From: Bacillota bacterium
GTDB taxonomy: Bacteria; Bacillota; Clostridia; Lachnospirales; Lachnospiraceae
Reading direction: 5' to 3'
NCBI GenBank assembly: GCA_023414355.1
Contig: JAEZOB010000038.1
Location: 5,257 to 69,256 of the forward strand
Length of the DNA stretch: 64,000 nucleotides
Shown here: positions 17,729-27,120 of the stretch, in pieces
Layout: each line of letters begins with the position of its first letter
How positions within the stretch are numbered: the stretch's first letter is position 1
Program-made: the position numbers and the translations under genes
The notes under the pieces: model-generated
Databases searched by the model: none
The model's input: the letters and a program-made list of their open reading frames with translations, nothing else
What the model was told of the DNA's origin: nothing

Positions 17729-17793
17729 TAAAATATAAGTCGTATAAAATAATTACATTCATATATTCAAAGGACTTAAGCGCCTGCGAATCT

Positions 17794-17826
17794 AAAACGT
17801 CCGGTTATTTACCGGACGTTTTTATT
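17794..17826 (+). terminator. Rho-independent terminator after the LCP gene
   Basis: A perfect 12-bp stem (AAAACGTCCGGT / ACCGGACGTTTT) with a 5-base loop, running into a T-rich tract on the plus strand. It separates convergent genes and may also act weakly on the minus strand. Confidence 0.85.
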
Positions 17827-17884
17827 ATTCTATTTCAACTAATTTCTAAATCATAATGCAAATCATATGCTCGTACCGTTAATC

Positions 17885-19033
17885 CTACTTTTGCTTCAAA
17901 AGCTCCAGAAGACGTTCTGTCGCATTGCCGTCTGTGTATAAATAATGATTATTAATAAATTCCTCCACCTTACTCTGCTGAAACCCTTGATCTCTGATGA
18001 TGTCCAGCACCTCCCTGCAGCTATGCGCTACGGGACCCGGTACGAAGGTCTCATAATCATAATAAAAACCTCTGCCCTGATCCGAAAATTCTTCATAATC
18101 ATAAGCATAGAATATCATCGGACGCTTCATCAGACAATATTCGAAAATAATGGATGAATAATCCGTAATCAGGATATCTGCCGCCATCAATACCGTATTG
18201 ACATCCTGTTCAAAAGACAGCTGACAAATATTCTTGCCCAACTGCCGCTTTTCGAAGGAATGGGCGACATGAGGATGAAGGCGCAGGCCAAGACAGTATT
18301 CCTCCGGCAGGTTCTGGTTCATTTCCTCCAGGAGCTCTATCAGCCTGGGATTCTGTTCTTTATTATCCCGAAAGGTGGGCGCATACAATATTAGCTTCTT
18401 ATCTTCAGGTATCCCATATTTTTGATAGATATATTTCTTGTAGGGATTCTTTTTACAGATCTTTATCTCACTTAACCTTCTGAAGAATTCATCACTTTTT
18501 GGAAGACCAATGGCATAGACATTCTCTTCCTTGACTCCAAAGGCTCCTGAATATAAGCTCTTCATATCAGGTGAATTCACGATCAGGTGGGTAATATTTG
18601 AATTTGCTCTTTTCTCCAGGTTTTTCAATTTCCCTGTATTAGTATCCTGTCCAAATTTCTTAATGGTGCCTGTTCCGTGCCAGAGTTGTACTACCTTAGT
18701 TCCTCTTCTTTTGTGTAGGTAGGCATAGGGCAAAAAAACATTATCCATCAATATAATTTCTGCTTTTGCCAGCTCATAGGCTTTACGAAAGAAGAAATTG
18801 AGGAGGCATTTCAAATTCGAAAAACTTTCCACTGCCCTGATATCACTTTGCGTCAGAAAGGAAAAACTATAATTCAAATCCGCCTTTTGCATCGCCCGAA
18901 AGACGATACTGACATTACTGCCTACTCCCTCGTCATGGGTCATGATGCAGAAAACTCTCTTCTCCTTGATAGGTACCAGCCTGCAGATCTGATAGATCAA
19001 TGCAAACAAGTAATACCCGATCGTCTTTTTCAT
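17885..19033 (-). CDS. CDP-glycerol glycerophosphotransferase family protein
   Basis: A 382-residue TagB/TagF-family enzyme that transfers glycerol phosphate from CDP-glycerol to a lipid-linked acceptor or a growing chain. The catalytic His region is QLWHGTGTIKKFG near residue 118, and the phosphate-binding ILITDYSSIIFEY block lies near residues 300-312, followed by KRPMIFYAYDYEEF. Its start overlaps the stop of the upstream paralogue by 4 bases (ATGA), showing coupled translation. It is the last gene of the teichoic-acid operon. Whether it primes or polymerises is not clear from sequence. Confidence 0.87.
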   Translation of the reverse strand: MKKTIGYYLFALIYQICRLVPIKEKRVFCIMTHDEGVGSNVSIVFRAMQKADLNYSFSFLTQSDIRAVESFSNLKCLLNFFFRKAYELAKAEIILMDNVFLPYAYLHKRRGTKVVQLWHGTGTIKKFGQDTNTGKLKNLEKRANSNITHLIVNSPDMKSLYSGAFGVKEENVYAIGLPKSDEFFRRLSEIKICKKNPYKKYIYQKYGIPEDKKLILYAPTFRDNKEQNPRLIELLEEMNQNLPEEYCLGLRLHPHVAHSFEKRQLGKNICQLSFEQDVNTVLMAADILITDYSSIIFEYCLMKRPMIFYAYDYEEFSDQGRGFYYDYETFVPGPVAHSCREVLDIIRDQGFQQSKVEEFINNHYLYTDGNATERLLELLKQK

Positions 19034-20235
19034 AACAGCTTCCTCCGAATCAGCTCCACAACCTGTTCCGAAGCATGTCCGTCATCAGCATGATTATATT
19101 TTTGGTAAAATGCTTCCTGCTTTTCTCTGTAGAGGGAAACATCATAGTTTTTAATGGAAGCGATTAATTCCTCTGTTCTCTGTGTAACCGGACCGGGTGC
19201 TTCTGCCAGGAAATCGAAATAAAAACCACGAAGCGTATCCTTATATTCCTCTAAATCATAACAGAAGAACAGCATCGGCCGTTTAAGCAGGCTATAATCG
19301 AACATAACAGAAGAGTAATCCGTGATCATCATATCTGATACCAGATAAAGATCAGAGATATCATAGCTTAAGTCACAGGAATAAATGAAGCCTCGGTAAG
19401 GAGTCCAGTCAATCTGATCCATCACCAGATAGTGATACTTTACGATCATCACAGTATCTTCTCCCAGTTCATCCCGAAGGGCATGAAAATCCAGTGGAGG
19501 ATTGAACTTGTACTTCCCCTTACCGTAAAACTCATTGTCACGCCAGGTAGGTGCATAGAGAATAATGCGTTTATCCAAAGGTATTCCAAGACGTTTCTTT
19601 AATTCCGTAATATCCTTTTCGTTATTCTTTGCAAAAAGCACATCATTTCTGGGATATCCTATCTCCAGCATCTCCTTGCTAAAACCAAACGCCCTGCGAA
19701 AGATTTCAGTTGAGAAATGATTTTGGGAGACCAGATAATCCCAGGTCTGGGCATTCTCATAGAAATTCTTCTTGTAATTATCGATACCTTTCTCTCCCGC
19801 CATATGAACAGTATCCATGTCCAGAGCGAGCTTCTTTAAAGGTGTCCCATGCCAGGTCTGGATATAAGTACATTCCGGTCTTTTTATGATATATTTGGGT
19901 AATCTGGTATCACATACCCACGTACCGGCTACAGCAAATAAATAGAAGTATTTCAGTCTGGTTCTCTTTACGGCCATTGCCGCTCCGGGTAATTCGGTTT
20001 CCGGATTCTCCAGGATGAAATAACAGCGATAACTGCGATCCAGTCCCTGTCGCACCATCTCTTCATAGATAGCTTTGGGGCTGCCGGTATAGTTCCTGCC
20101 GAGATTACTCTCGAAAAGAATGATTCTTTTATCAACAGGCAGTAGCTTCACAGCGAGTCTGTAAACGAATAATACCGCTTTTTTCGCTAACTTCTTTAAC
20201 TTTTTAATAACTTTATTTACTGCATCCATGAGCAA
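19030..20235 (-). CDS. CDP-glycerol glycerophosphotransferase family protein (second copy)
   Basis: A 401-residue TagB/TagF-family protein with IQTWHGTPLKKLALDMD near residues 125-141 and MMITDYSSVMFDYSLLKRP near residue 315. It is more similar to the C-terminal half of the fusion protein at 22.4 kb than to its downstream neighbour. The best start is a TTG at 20235 with GAGGAG at 8 bases; an ATG two codons later has the same site at 14 bases, which is too far. It begins 13 bases after tagD, which supplies its CDP-glycerol substrate. Confidence 0.87.
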   Translation of the reverse strand: MLMDAVNKVIKKLKKLAKKAVLFVYRLAVKLLPVDKRIILFESNLGRNYTGSPKAIYEEMVRQGLDRSYRCYFILENPETELPGAAMAVKRTRLKYFYLFAVAGTWVCDTRLPKYIIKRPECTYIQTWHGTPLKKLALDMDTVHMAGEKGIDNYKKNFYENAQTWDYLVSQNHFSTEIFRRAFGFSKEMLEIGYPRNDVLFAKNNEKDITELKKRLGIPLDKRIILYAPTWRDNEFYGKGKYKFNPPLDFHALRDELGEDTVMIVKYHYLVMDQIDWTPYRGFIYSCDLSYDISDLYLVSDMMITDYSSVMFDYSLLKRPMLFFCYDLEEYKDTLRGFYFDFLAEAPGPVTQRTEELIASIKNYDVSLYREKQEAFYQKYNHADDGHASEQVVELIRRKLL

Positions 20236-20248
20236 CTCTCATTCTCCT

Positions 20249-20656
20249 CTATTCGGATTTCTTCTGTGCACCAAGGTTAAGATCCTGCTTGATCTTTGTA
20301 GTAGAAATACCGTCTGTACGAGGAAGATATACCACCTCGCAATAATCCTTCAGAAAATCGAACTGACCCTTCCAGTCATCTCCCATCACAAATACATCGA
20401 TTTGATTGTCAACCACATCCTGAATTTTCTGCTCCCAGGTATACTCAGGAAGAACCTCGTCCACATACTTAATTGCTTCAAGGATAATCTTTCTATCCTC
20501 ATAGCTGTGATACGCTGTCTTATGCTTAATCGCATTGAACTCGTCGGAGGAAAGAACCACCACAAGATAATCCCCCAGCTCCCTAGCTCTTCTTAACAGG
20601 TTAATATGTCCTACATGCAGTAAATCATAAGTACCATACGTAATTACTTTCTTCAT
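20249..20656 (-). CDS. tagD: Glycerol-3-phosphate cytidylyltransferase
   Basis: A 135-residue nucleotidyltransferase that makes CDP-glycerol from CTP and glycerol-3-phosphate. The HxGH-type motif is LLHVGHINLL (residues 12-21), and the second signature RTDGISTTKIK lies near residues 113-123. The length and motifs match TagD closely. It is placed among the CDP-glycerol-using transferases in the operon. The 155-base gap to tagH upstream contains a possible CGTTCC/GGAACG stem but no clear separate promoter. Confidence 0.95.
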   Translation of the reverse strand: MKKVITYGTYDLLHVGHINLLRRARELGDYLVVVLSSDEFNAIKHKTAYHSYEDRKIILEAIKYVDEVLPEYTWEQKIQDVVDNQIDVFVMGDDWKGQFDFLKDYCEVVYLPRTDGISTTKIKQDLNLGAQKKSE

Positions 20657-20811
20657 TTCACTCTTCGCGTTCCATCAGACAATGTTTTAGGAACGTTTTC
20701 CTCCTTTCAATTATGACAAATTCTATATCTTACCATGAACATAAAGTACATTCATGATCTTTTCACTCCATTCGGCATTTGCAAGCAAGCATGTAAAACC
20801 TCATTACGCTC

Positions 20812-21564
20812 TTAATTATTTTCGGTTTCATTAATCTTAGCTTCATAGATTGCACTGACATCACTGACCTTACCTTTGGCAATCAGTCTGCCTTTCTCCA
20901 GTAAGATTGCACAGTTACACAGACGGTTCACCTGTTCCAAAGAGTGTGATACAAAAAGTACTGTAACCCCTTTATCGAACATCGCCTTAATCTTCTTCTC
21001 ACTCTTCTTCTTGAACTTCGCATCACCTACGGACAAAACCTCATCCAGAATCAGGATCTCCGGCTCTACGATCGTTGCGATGGAGAAGCCAAGTCTGGCC
21101 TTCATTCCGGAAGAATAATTTTTGACCGGCACATTGATAAAATCTCCTAGTTCCGAAAAGGCAACAATCTCATTATATTTTTCTTTGATGAAGTCTTTTG
21201 AATAACCAAGGACAGCGCCGTAGAGATAAATATTCTCCGCTCCGGTATACTGCGGATCAAAACCTGCCCCCAACTCCAGCAGAGGCACGATCTTACCCTT
21301 GATATTTACTGTACCCTCCGTGGCCTTCAGTACTCCGGCAATAATCTTAAGCAACGTACTTTTTCCGGCACCATTGAGGCCGAGGATGCCTAATCGATCA
21401 CCCTTATTCACAGAGAAGGTGATATCCTGCAATGCCCAGAATTCCTGATATCGCAGCTCATTTTTTACCATCTTGATAAAATATTCTTTTAGGTTATCAA
21501 CCTTTTTTTCCATAAGATTGAATTTCATACCGACATGTTCAACCGTCAAAACTTTTTCCTTCAC
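20812..21564 (-). CDS. tagH: Teichoic-acid/polysaccharide export ATPase TagH
   Basis: A 250-residue ABC-2 type ATPase of the TagH/Wzt/RfbE group. Walker A is GLNGAGKST, the signature is YSSGMKARLGFS, and Walker B is ILILDEVLSVGD. VEHVGMKFNLMEKKVDNLKE at the start is typical of polymer exporters. It lacks the long C-terminal extension of Bacillus TagH. It partners the TagG permease encoded 37 bases upstream to flip the lipid-linked polymer to the outer face. Confidence 0.93.
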   Translation of the reverse strand: MKEKVLTVEHVGMKFNLMEKKVDNLKEYFIKMVKNELRYQEFWALQDITFSVNKGDRLGILGLNGAGKSTLLKIIAGVLKATEGTVNIKGKIVPLLELGAGFDPQYTGAENIYLYGAVLGYSKDFIKEKYNEIVAFSELGDFINVPVKNYSSGMKARLGFSIATIVEPEILILDEVLSVGDAKFKKKSEKKIKAMFDKGVTVLFVSHSLEQVNRLCNCAILLEKGRLIAKGKVSDVSAIYEAKINETENN

Positions 21565-21601
21565 AAAATCCTCCGTTCTACCAAGCGTAACGCTCTACCA
21601 A

Positions 21602-22393
21602 TTATATATTTAAGATGAAATCATCTTGCTTTTTGTAAAACAGCAGGATACCGATCAGCAAGGAGCCTAAGCTGTAAACAGCCGACAAAATAAAAGCTTC
21701 CGGGTTCAGCGGGTTGCCGAATATTGCATCTCTGAAATTAACAATAATCAGATAAAGCGGATTTAAATTAAAGATCCAGGCATAGTCACCCAGCTTCAAA
21801 TCCTCTACATGATAGAAAATACCACAGGTATACATGATCAGCATCAGCGCTACACTCCAGAGGTATTCCAGATCTCTGAAAAACACTGCTAACGTAGCCA
21901 GTATCATGCCAATGCCTAAGGAAAGAAATAAAATCATGATCAGTGGTATGAATATCTGTAACAAATATATGGTTGGCATGACTCTGAACAAAATTGCCGC
22001 AAGGAATAAAATGATCAGTGATATTGCAAAAATCACATAATTGGACAGAATCGAAGAAAAAGGATAGATGTACTTCGGTACATAAACCTTCTTAATCATC
22101 GCACTGTTACTTCGGATCGATTTCATTGCCGCTTTAGTCGCGTTCGAGAAAAAGGTATATAATAACCTACCAGTCAGGATATAAACCGGAAAGGTTCTTC
22201 CTCCCCTGCCTAACAGGTTGGAGAAAACTACCGTAAGAACAGCCGTTGTCAAAAGCGGTTCCAACAAGGTCCAGAAAATACCCAGATAAGACCTGCGATA
22301 CTTCAGTTTGATATCCTTCTTTACCAGTTCCCCCAATAAGAAACGATATTTATTAAAGTTATTCCATGCGCTCTTCAAACTTACCTCCATCAT
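21602..22393 (-). CDS. tagG: Teichoic-acid/polysaccharide export permease TagG
   Basis: An ABC-2 type permease of about 260 residues with six membrane segments. The N-terminal block KDIKLKYRRSYLGIFWTLLEP is characteristic (written here across residues about 25-45). The start is uncertain: the ATG at 22393 has no ribosome site, whereas a TTG at 22378 (Leu6 of the longer frame) has GGAGG 5 bases upstream and gives 258 residues. It lies 18 bases after the fusion glycosyltransferase gene and precedes tagH. Confidence 0.9.
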   Translation of the reverse strand: MMEVSLKSAWNNFNKYRFLLGELVKKDIKLKYRRSYLGIFWTLLEPLLTTAVLTVVFSNLLGRGGRTFPVYILTGRLLYTFFSNATKAAMKSIRSNSAMIKKVYVPKYIYPFSSILSNYVIFAISLIILFLAAILFRVMPTIYLLQIFIPLIMILFLSLGIGMILATLAVFFRDLEYLWSVALMLIMYTCGIFYHVEDLKLGDYAWIFNLNPLYLIIVNFRDAIFGNPLNPEAFILSAVYSLGSLLIGILLFYKKQDDFILNI

Positions 22394-22411
22394 GCCAGCA
22401 ACTTGCCGGGC

Positions 22412-24661
22412 TTAATCATTTACAAACACTGATTTTACCACTTTTTCAGCTGCATGTCCATCTTCCCAATCACAAAATCTATGATAGAATTCATCGTATC
22501 TTTGGCGATATTCACAATTCACGGCTTTCATACCATGGATCGCTTCAATCACGTCATCTGTCGTATATAATAAAGGTCCGGGAACCTCTTTTTCAATATC
22601 AAAGTAAAAACCTCGGAGCATATCTCGGTATTTCTCTAAATCATAGGTAAAGAACAGCATCGGTCTTCTTAGATTAGCATAGTCGAAGAATACCGAAGAG
22701 TAGTCAGTAATCAGAATATCTGAGATCAGATAGAGCTCGGAGATATCATCATAACGTGACATATTATATACAAATCCTTTCAGAGCACTGACATCAATGG
22801 AATCTGCGATGAAGTAATGTGTTCTGAGAAGAACAAGATATTCTCCTCCCAGCTGTTCCTTCATACGTTCCAGATTCAGATGCAGCTCGAACTTGTATTG
22901 GCCTTTTCCATAAAACTCATCATCACGCCAGGTAGGTGCATATAGAACTGTCTTTTTATCCAGAGGAATTCCCAGCTTGTTTCTAATCCCGATAGCCAAC
23001 TCCTCTCGATTCGGAGCATGCAGGATATCATTTCTAGGATAGCCGGTCTCCAGTATGCGATTATCATACGCAAAGCATCGCCGGAAGGTCGTGCTGCTGA
23101 ATTCATTCGGAGCAATCAGATAATCCCAAGCCCTGGACTGTTTATAAAATTGCTGTTTGTATTTCGGAGAAGCAGATACAATTTCATCAATATCAAACAC
23201 AAGCTTCTTCAAAGGCGTTCCATGCCAGGTCTGTAAGAAGACCGTATTCTCTCGTTTGATAAACCATTCGGGCTGCCTGGTATTGAAAACAATATAACCG
23301 CAGCGCCCCAGGTAATAATAATACCATAAGGAAAATCTTTTTATCTTCTTATGACGATCCGGTATAGCGGTATTCCTTTTGTCTAGTACCCAGATCATCC
23401 GATATCGACCAGGAAAATTCTTCGATAAATATTCGTATATATACTTTGGACTGTCAGAATAGCTCTTACCAAAGAAACTTTCAAATAAGATCCAATTCTT
23501 CTTCACCGGCCAAATCGTAAAGTAATGAATATAGAGATATTTCAGCAATACTTTTCTGTTTTTCAGAATTTTCTTCAACTTAAGATAGGCCAAATGAGTC
23601 TTCACAATCCGCATTGAGGTCTCGCGGTTTTCACTAAGTAACGCTCTGATGATACGCTTCTTATAACCCTTTAATTCACTCAGAACATCAGTCTGTGCCT
23701 GCTTTATGATATTCTTCATGCAAATAAAATTATCATCACGCCAAACATCATCTTTGCTTCGTTTCAGCTTTGGAGCATAGGTATTCGCATAATAAGTAAT
23801 ATATTTTTTATCAAACAGCTGCCGGAGCTCGGAATCCTTCGGAATTCTTTTCACTGTCTCATCATAGGTTTCCAAAAACTCATAAAAGCGTTCCGGATCC
23901 TTCCTCTGTGAAAGGGACGGAAAATGAATAGCATCGTTGTGATTTCTTTTTATATAAGTGGCCTCAGGACAGTATCTTATATTCCCTGCAACGGATAATG
24001 CTTCTAAAAGAAACGGAGCATCAGAAAAATAAAAAAGCTTCTCGGGAAAAGTTAGGCCGTGTTCTATCGTGAAGCTTTTCCGAAAGAGTATATTGAGCAC
24101 GGATATATTGCGAATTCCCCTCCGCTTTGCAACCAGAATACGATATGCTTTTTTCTGGTCATCCTCAAGATCCTTTTCATTCGCCAAATCAACGTCGTCG
24201 GCTTCAGACGCTTCCTCTTCCTTATTGTCTTCCTTTTCTTCTTCATTTTCCCGATTCTGAGTCAGGTAAATACTTCGTCCATACCAGGTCGTCACTTTCT
24301 TGCCATAGATGATATCAGCCCTATACTGTTCCGCAGCCAAAGCCAGATTGCCGATGGTATTACCATATAAATAGTCATCGCTGTCAAGGAAATAGATATA
24401 TTCTCCAGTAGATTGCTTTATTCCGAGATTTCTTGCCGCAGCTACACCGGTATTCTCCGACAGCAGAAAGATACGGACTGATAATATATCAAAATACTCT
24501 GCAAGAGCCTTGTATTCATTTTCCTGTGCATGATCGCAGATCAGGAGTATTTCCAGCTCCAAGCCAGCGATAGAAAGCTCCTTTTGTTCCATTATGCTGT
24601 CCAGACAGTCCCTAAGGTAAGCTTCTCCTCTTTGGAACGGAATGATAATACTGATTTTCAT
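22412..24661 (-). CDS. Fusion of GT2 glycosyltransferase and CDP-glycerol glycerophosphotransferase
   Basis: A 749-residue two-domain enzyme. Residues 1-210 form a GT-A family 2 glycosyltransferase (SIIIPFQRGEAYL; DxD in FLDSDDY; NTGVAAARNLGI), interrupted by a Glu/Asp-rich stretch near residues 150-180. Residues about 370-749 form a TagF-type domain with LQTWHGTPLKKLVFDID and LITDYSSVFFDYANLRRP. It could add a sugar and glycerol phosphate alternately to one polymer. The ATG at 24661 has AAGGAG; an extra 11-residue extension is unlikely. It is the first gene of the operon, behind a near-consensus promoter. Confidence 0.9.
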   Translation of the reverse strand: MKISIIIPFQRGEAYLRDCLDSIMEQKELSIAGLELEILLICDHAQENEYKALAEYFDILSVRIFLLSENTGVAAARNLGIKQSTGEYIYFLDSDDYLYGNTIGNLALAAEQYRADIIYGKKVTTWYGRSIYLTQNRENEEEKEDNKEEEASEADDVDLANEKDLEDDQKKAYRILVAKRRGIRNISVLNILFRKSFTIEHGLTFPEKLFYFSDAPFLLEALSVAGNIRYCPEATYIKRNHNDAIHFPSLSQRKDPERFYEFLETYDETVKRIPKDSELRQLFDKKYITYYANTYAPKLKRSKDDVWRDDNFICMKNIIKQAQTDVLSELKGYKKRIIRALLSENRETSMRIVKTHLAYLKLKKILKNRKVLLKYLYIHYFTIWPVKKNWILFESFFGKSYSDSPKYIYEYLSKNFPGRYRMIWVLDKRNTAIPDRHKKIKRFSLWYYYYLGRCGYIVFNTRQPEWFIKRENTVFLQTWHGTPLKKLVFDIDEIVSASPKYKQQFYKQSRAWDYLIAPNEFSSTTFRRCFAYDNRILETGYPRNDILHAPNREELAIGIRNKLGIPLDKKTVLYAPTWRDDEFYGKGQYKFELHLNLERMKEQLGGEYLVLLRTHYFIADSIDVSALKGFVYNMSRYDDISELYLISDILITDYSSVFFDYANLRRPMLFFTYDLEKYRDMLRGFYFDIEKEVPGPLLYTTDDVIEAIHGMKAVNCEYRQRYDEFYHRFCDWEDGHAAEKVVKSVFVND

Positions 24662-24719
24662 AATGCTCCTTCCATATAGGATGGGGCTGTCCAACCGCGT
24701 AGGTAACCACAGTATAGGA

Positions 24720-24748
24720 ATTATAGCATTTTAAGGAAGGTAAGTCAA
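24720..24748 (-). promoter_or_regulatory. Sigma-A promoter of the teichoic-acid operon
   Basis: TTGACT (24743-24748), a 17-base spacer and TATAAT (24720-24725) on the minus strand give one of the strongest promoters in the window, about 60 bases before the fusion gene. Confidence 0.75.
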
Positions 24749-24828
24749 GGAACCCCCTCCTCGGTCCCATCCCACTATATTTTCTATAGTCTTGCCATGT
24801 TACTCCTCTGTAAACAGCTACCGGAAGC

Positions 24829-24894
24829 AAAAAGGGTGTTACAGTTATGTCCGCCTTGTCAGGTTCTGACTCAGGAAATACAACTGCAACACCC
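24829..24894 (-). terminator. Terminator downstream of leuA
   Basis: In the minus-strand transcript GGGTGTTGCAGTT (24882-24894) pairs with AACTGTAACACCC (24834-24846) over 13 bp with one G-U, followed by TTTTT (24829-24833). An inner GTCAG/CTGAC hairpin sits in the loop. It lies about 145 bases past the leuA stop, beyond the 15-bp repeats. Confidence 0.7.
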
Positions 24895-24913
24895 ATCCGT
24901 ATCAATCAATATT

Positions 24914-25003
24914 GAACGCTTTCATATTGTACGCTTTCATATTGTACGCTTTGTTATTATACACTTTGATATTGTTTTACTTAATATTGTTTTACTTAAT
25001 ATT
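24914..25003. repeat. Six-copy 15-bp tandem repeat in the leuA 3' region
   Basis: Six consecutive 15-base units begin at 24914, 24929, 24944, 24959, 24974 and 24989. The first two are GAACGCTTTCATATT and GTACGCTTTCATATT; the last two are both GTTTTACTTAATATT. Each ends in TATT, with divergence increasing between the two ends. Stops occur in all frames, so it is not coding. It lies between the leuA stop and its terminator. Confidence 0.85.
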
Positions 25004-25038
25004 GTTCTTTTAATTATCTAATATTCTATTTCACATTA

Positions 25039-26706
25039 TTATTCTAACCCAAGACGGTTCAAAGCACTAAAAATTGCACGGATGGAAGCCCTGGTGATAT
25101 TCGAGCTTACTCCTACACCGAAGGTAGTTCTTCCGGTACGCACATCCAGCATCTGAATATATGCTGCAGCCTGTGCATTAGCACCGCCACCCAATGCATG
25201 CTCTGAATAGTCGAGAACCTTAATATCAATATTAAGCTCCTTCATCAGACCGTTCTGAACTGCATCAATGGGACCATTGCCGGTAGCATCAAAGGTCTTT
25301 TCGATACCGTGGTTCGTATAGAGAATCTGTACGCTGGTGCAGGATTCATCCTTATCCGTAGTATCCTCGATCTTGCATTTCTTAAAGTGCAGCGGTTCCT
25401 TCTTCTCCAGATAGCAATTCTTAAATTCATTCAAGATCTGATCCGGAGCTACCTCACCCTGAACCTCGGATAACTTCTGGATTACATCGGCGAATTCCTT
25501 ATGCATACCCTTCGGCAGCTTGAATCCGAAATAGGTCTCCATGATAAATGCGACACCACCCTTGCCGGACTGACTGTTAATACGAACAATCGGCTCGTAC
25601 TGTCTTCCGATATCGGAAGGATCAATCGGCAGATAGGGAACTGCCCAGAAGCTGCTGTTACGTTCCTTCATTGCCTTAATGCCCTTATTAATCGCATCCT
25701 GATGGGAACCGGAGAAGGCTGTAAATACCAGCTTACCTGCATATGGATGTCTTTCATGGACTCTCATCTTGCAAAGACGTTCATAGGCCTCAATAATCTC
25801 GTTAATATTATCAATACTCAACTCAGGATCAATTCCCTGAGAAAACATATTATATGCTATCGTTAAGATATCAACATTACCCGTTCTTTCACCGTTTCCG
25901 AATAACGTTCCCTCTACTCTGTCCGCACCTGCAAGGATTGCAAGCTCAGCAATGGCTACTCCCGTTCCGCGATCATTATGGGGATGGACACTTAAGAGGA
26001 TGGAATCACGATCCTTAAAGTTCCTGCTCATCCATTCGATCTGGTCAGCATAAACATTTGGTGTATTCATCTCAACAGTCGCGGGAAGATTAAAGATCAG
26101 CTTGTTCTGAGGGGTAGGCTGCCAGATTTCCTGAACAGCAGTACATACCTCAAGTGCATAATCCACCTCGGTACCACTGAAGCTTTCCGGTGAGTACTCC
26201 AGGATAATCTCACCCGGGAAGTCCTTTGCGTATTCCTTCACCAGTTTTGTGCCCTCGATGGCGATCTGCTTAATTTCCTCCCTGGACATATGAAAGACTA
26301 CATCTCTCTGTAAAGTCGAAGTAGAATTATAGATATGCACAATCGCACGTTTTACCCCCACCAACGATTCAAAGGTTCTTTTCAGCAAATGCTCCCTGCA
26401 CTGTACCAGAACCTGCACAGTTACATCATCGGGAATTAACTTACGATCCACCAACTGACGCAAGAAATCAAATTCAATCTGAGATGCGGAAGGAAAGCCC
26501 ACTTCAATCTCCTTAAAGCCCAGCTTCACCAGAAGCTGAAAGAATTCAATCTTCTCCTCTACAACCATCGGCTCGATTAATGCCTGGTTTCCATCTCTTA
26601 AATCAACACTGCACCAGATCGGTGCTTTTTCAATCTGCTTTCCCGGCCACTGTCTGTCAGTTAACTCTACCACGGGATTTCTCTGATATCTCTTAAAATT
26701 CAACAT
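25039..26706 (-). CDS. leuA: 2-Isopropylmalate synthase
   Basis: A 555-residue LeuA of the longer type. It condenses acetyl-CoA with 2-oxoisovalerate in the first committed step of leucine synthesis. The N-terminal TIM barrel has CSVDLRDGNQALIEP, HIYNSTST and SVHPHNDRGTGV, the last giving metal-binding His residues. The C-terminal part (about 430-555) is the LeuA dimer domain that binds leucine for feedback, with the GGGANAQAAAYIQ stretch. GAGGATATTATT precedes the ATG. The gene stands alone behind a leader of about 400 bases with a putative Leu-rich leader peptide, suggesting attenuation control. Confidence 0.95.
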   Translation of the reverse strand: MLNFKRYQRNPVVELTDRQWPGKQIEKAPIWCSVDLRDGNQALIEPMVVEEKIEFFQLLVKLGFKEIEVGFPSASQIEFDFLRQLVDRKLIPDDVTVQVLVQCREHLLKRTFESLVGVKRAIVHIYNSTSTLQRDVVFHMSREEIKQIAIEGTKLVKEYAKDFPGEIILEYSPESFSGTEVDYALEVCTAVQEIWQPTPQNKLIFNLPATVEMNTPNVYADQIEWMSRNFKDRDSILLSVHPHNDRGTGVAIAELAILAGADRVEGTLFGNGERTGNVDILTIAYNMFSQGIDPELSIDNINEIIEAYERLCKMRVHERHPYAGKLVFTAFSGSHQDAINKGIKAMKERNSSFWAVPYLPIDPSDIGRQYEPIVRINSQSGKGGVAFIMETYFGFKLPKGMHKEFADVIQKLSEVQGEVAPDQILNEFKNCYLEKKEPLHFKKCKIEDTTDKDESCTSVQILYTNHGIEKTFDATGNGPIDAVQNGLMKELNIDIKVLDYSEHALGGGANAQAAAYIQMLDVRTGRTTFGVGVSSNITRASIRAIFSALNRLGLE

Positions 26707-26817
26707 AATAATATCCTCCTAATTAATATGATTAAAAACTGCGTCCAAGATAATCACACTAACTACGGAGTCGATAAATCACGCTGTACAGTTTGATAAT
26801 AAATAACTTGGAATTAT

Positions 26818-26838
26818 CTACGCGAGTCCCAACAACAT
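26818..26838 (-). CDS. Putative leuA leader peptide (M-L-L-G-L-A)
   Basis: A six-codon ORF, ATG TTG TTG GGA CTC GCG TAG, with AAAGGA a few bases upstream, ends 111 bases before leuA. Half its codons are leucine. The segment TAATTCCA right after its stop can pair either with TGGAATTA upstream of the peptide or, through TCCAAG, with CTTGGA farther downstream near a TTTTT tract (at about 26756). This is the layout of a ribosome-controlled attenuator. No T-box motif is visible. A CCAGCTGCT/AGCAGCTGG hairpin lies further upstream in the leader. Confidence 0.45.
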   Translation of the reverse strand: MLLGLA

Positions 26839-27120
26839 CAGATCCTTTCTATATGAGATTATGTAATTCCAGAGACTTCCTTGTGTAAGTAATCCAGCTG
26901 CTAAAAGCAGCTGGACTTAACTGTCTCACTATGACGGTATGACTTATTGCATGGGCAGCATGCTAACGTTTTAATCCGTTAAAGCATTTATATAGGAGTA
27001 CACCATCCGATAGCTGCATACATCCTATGATTGGAAGTAATAACCTGCTGTCAACATGGTGTTTAGAATATATTTTCAAATATTAGCAAATAGCTGATTG
27101 AGTGAATTACAGTGACTTGT

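Noticed and set aside
24914..25003. CRISPR array
   Set aside because: The units are head-to-tail 15-base repeats without unique spacers and with no cas genes.
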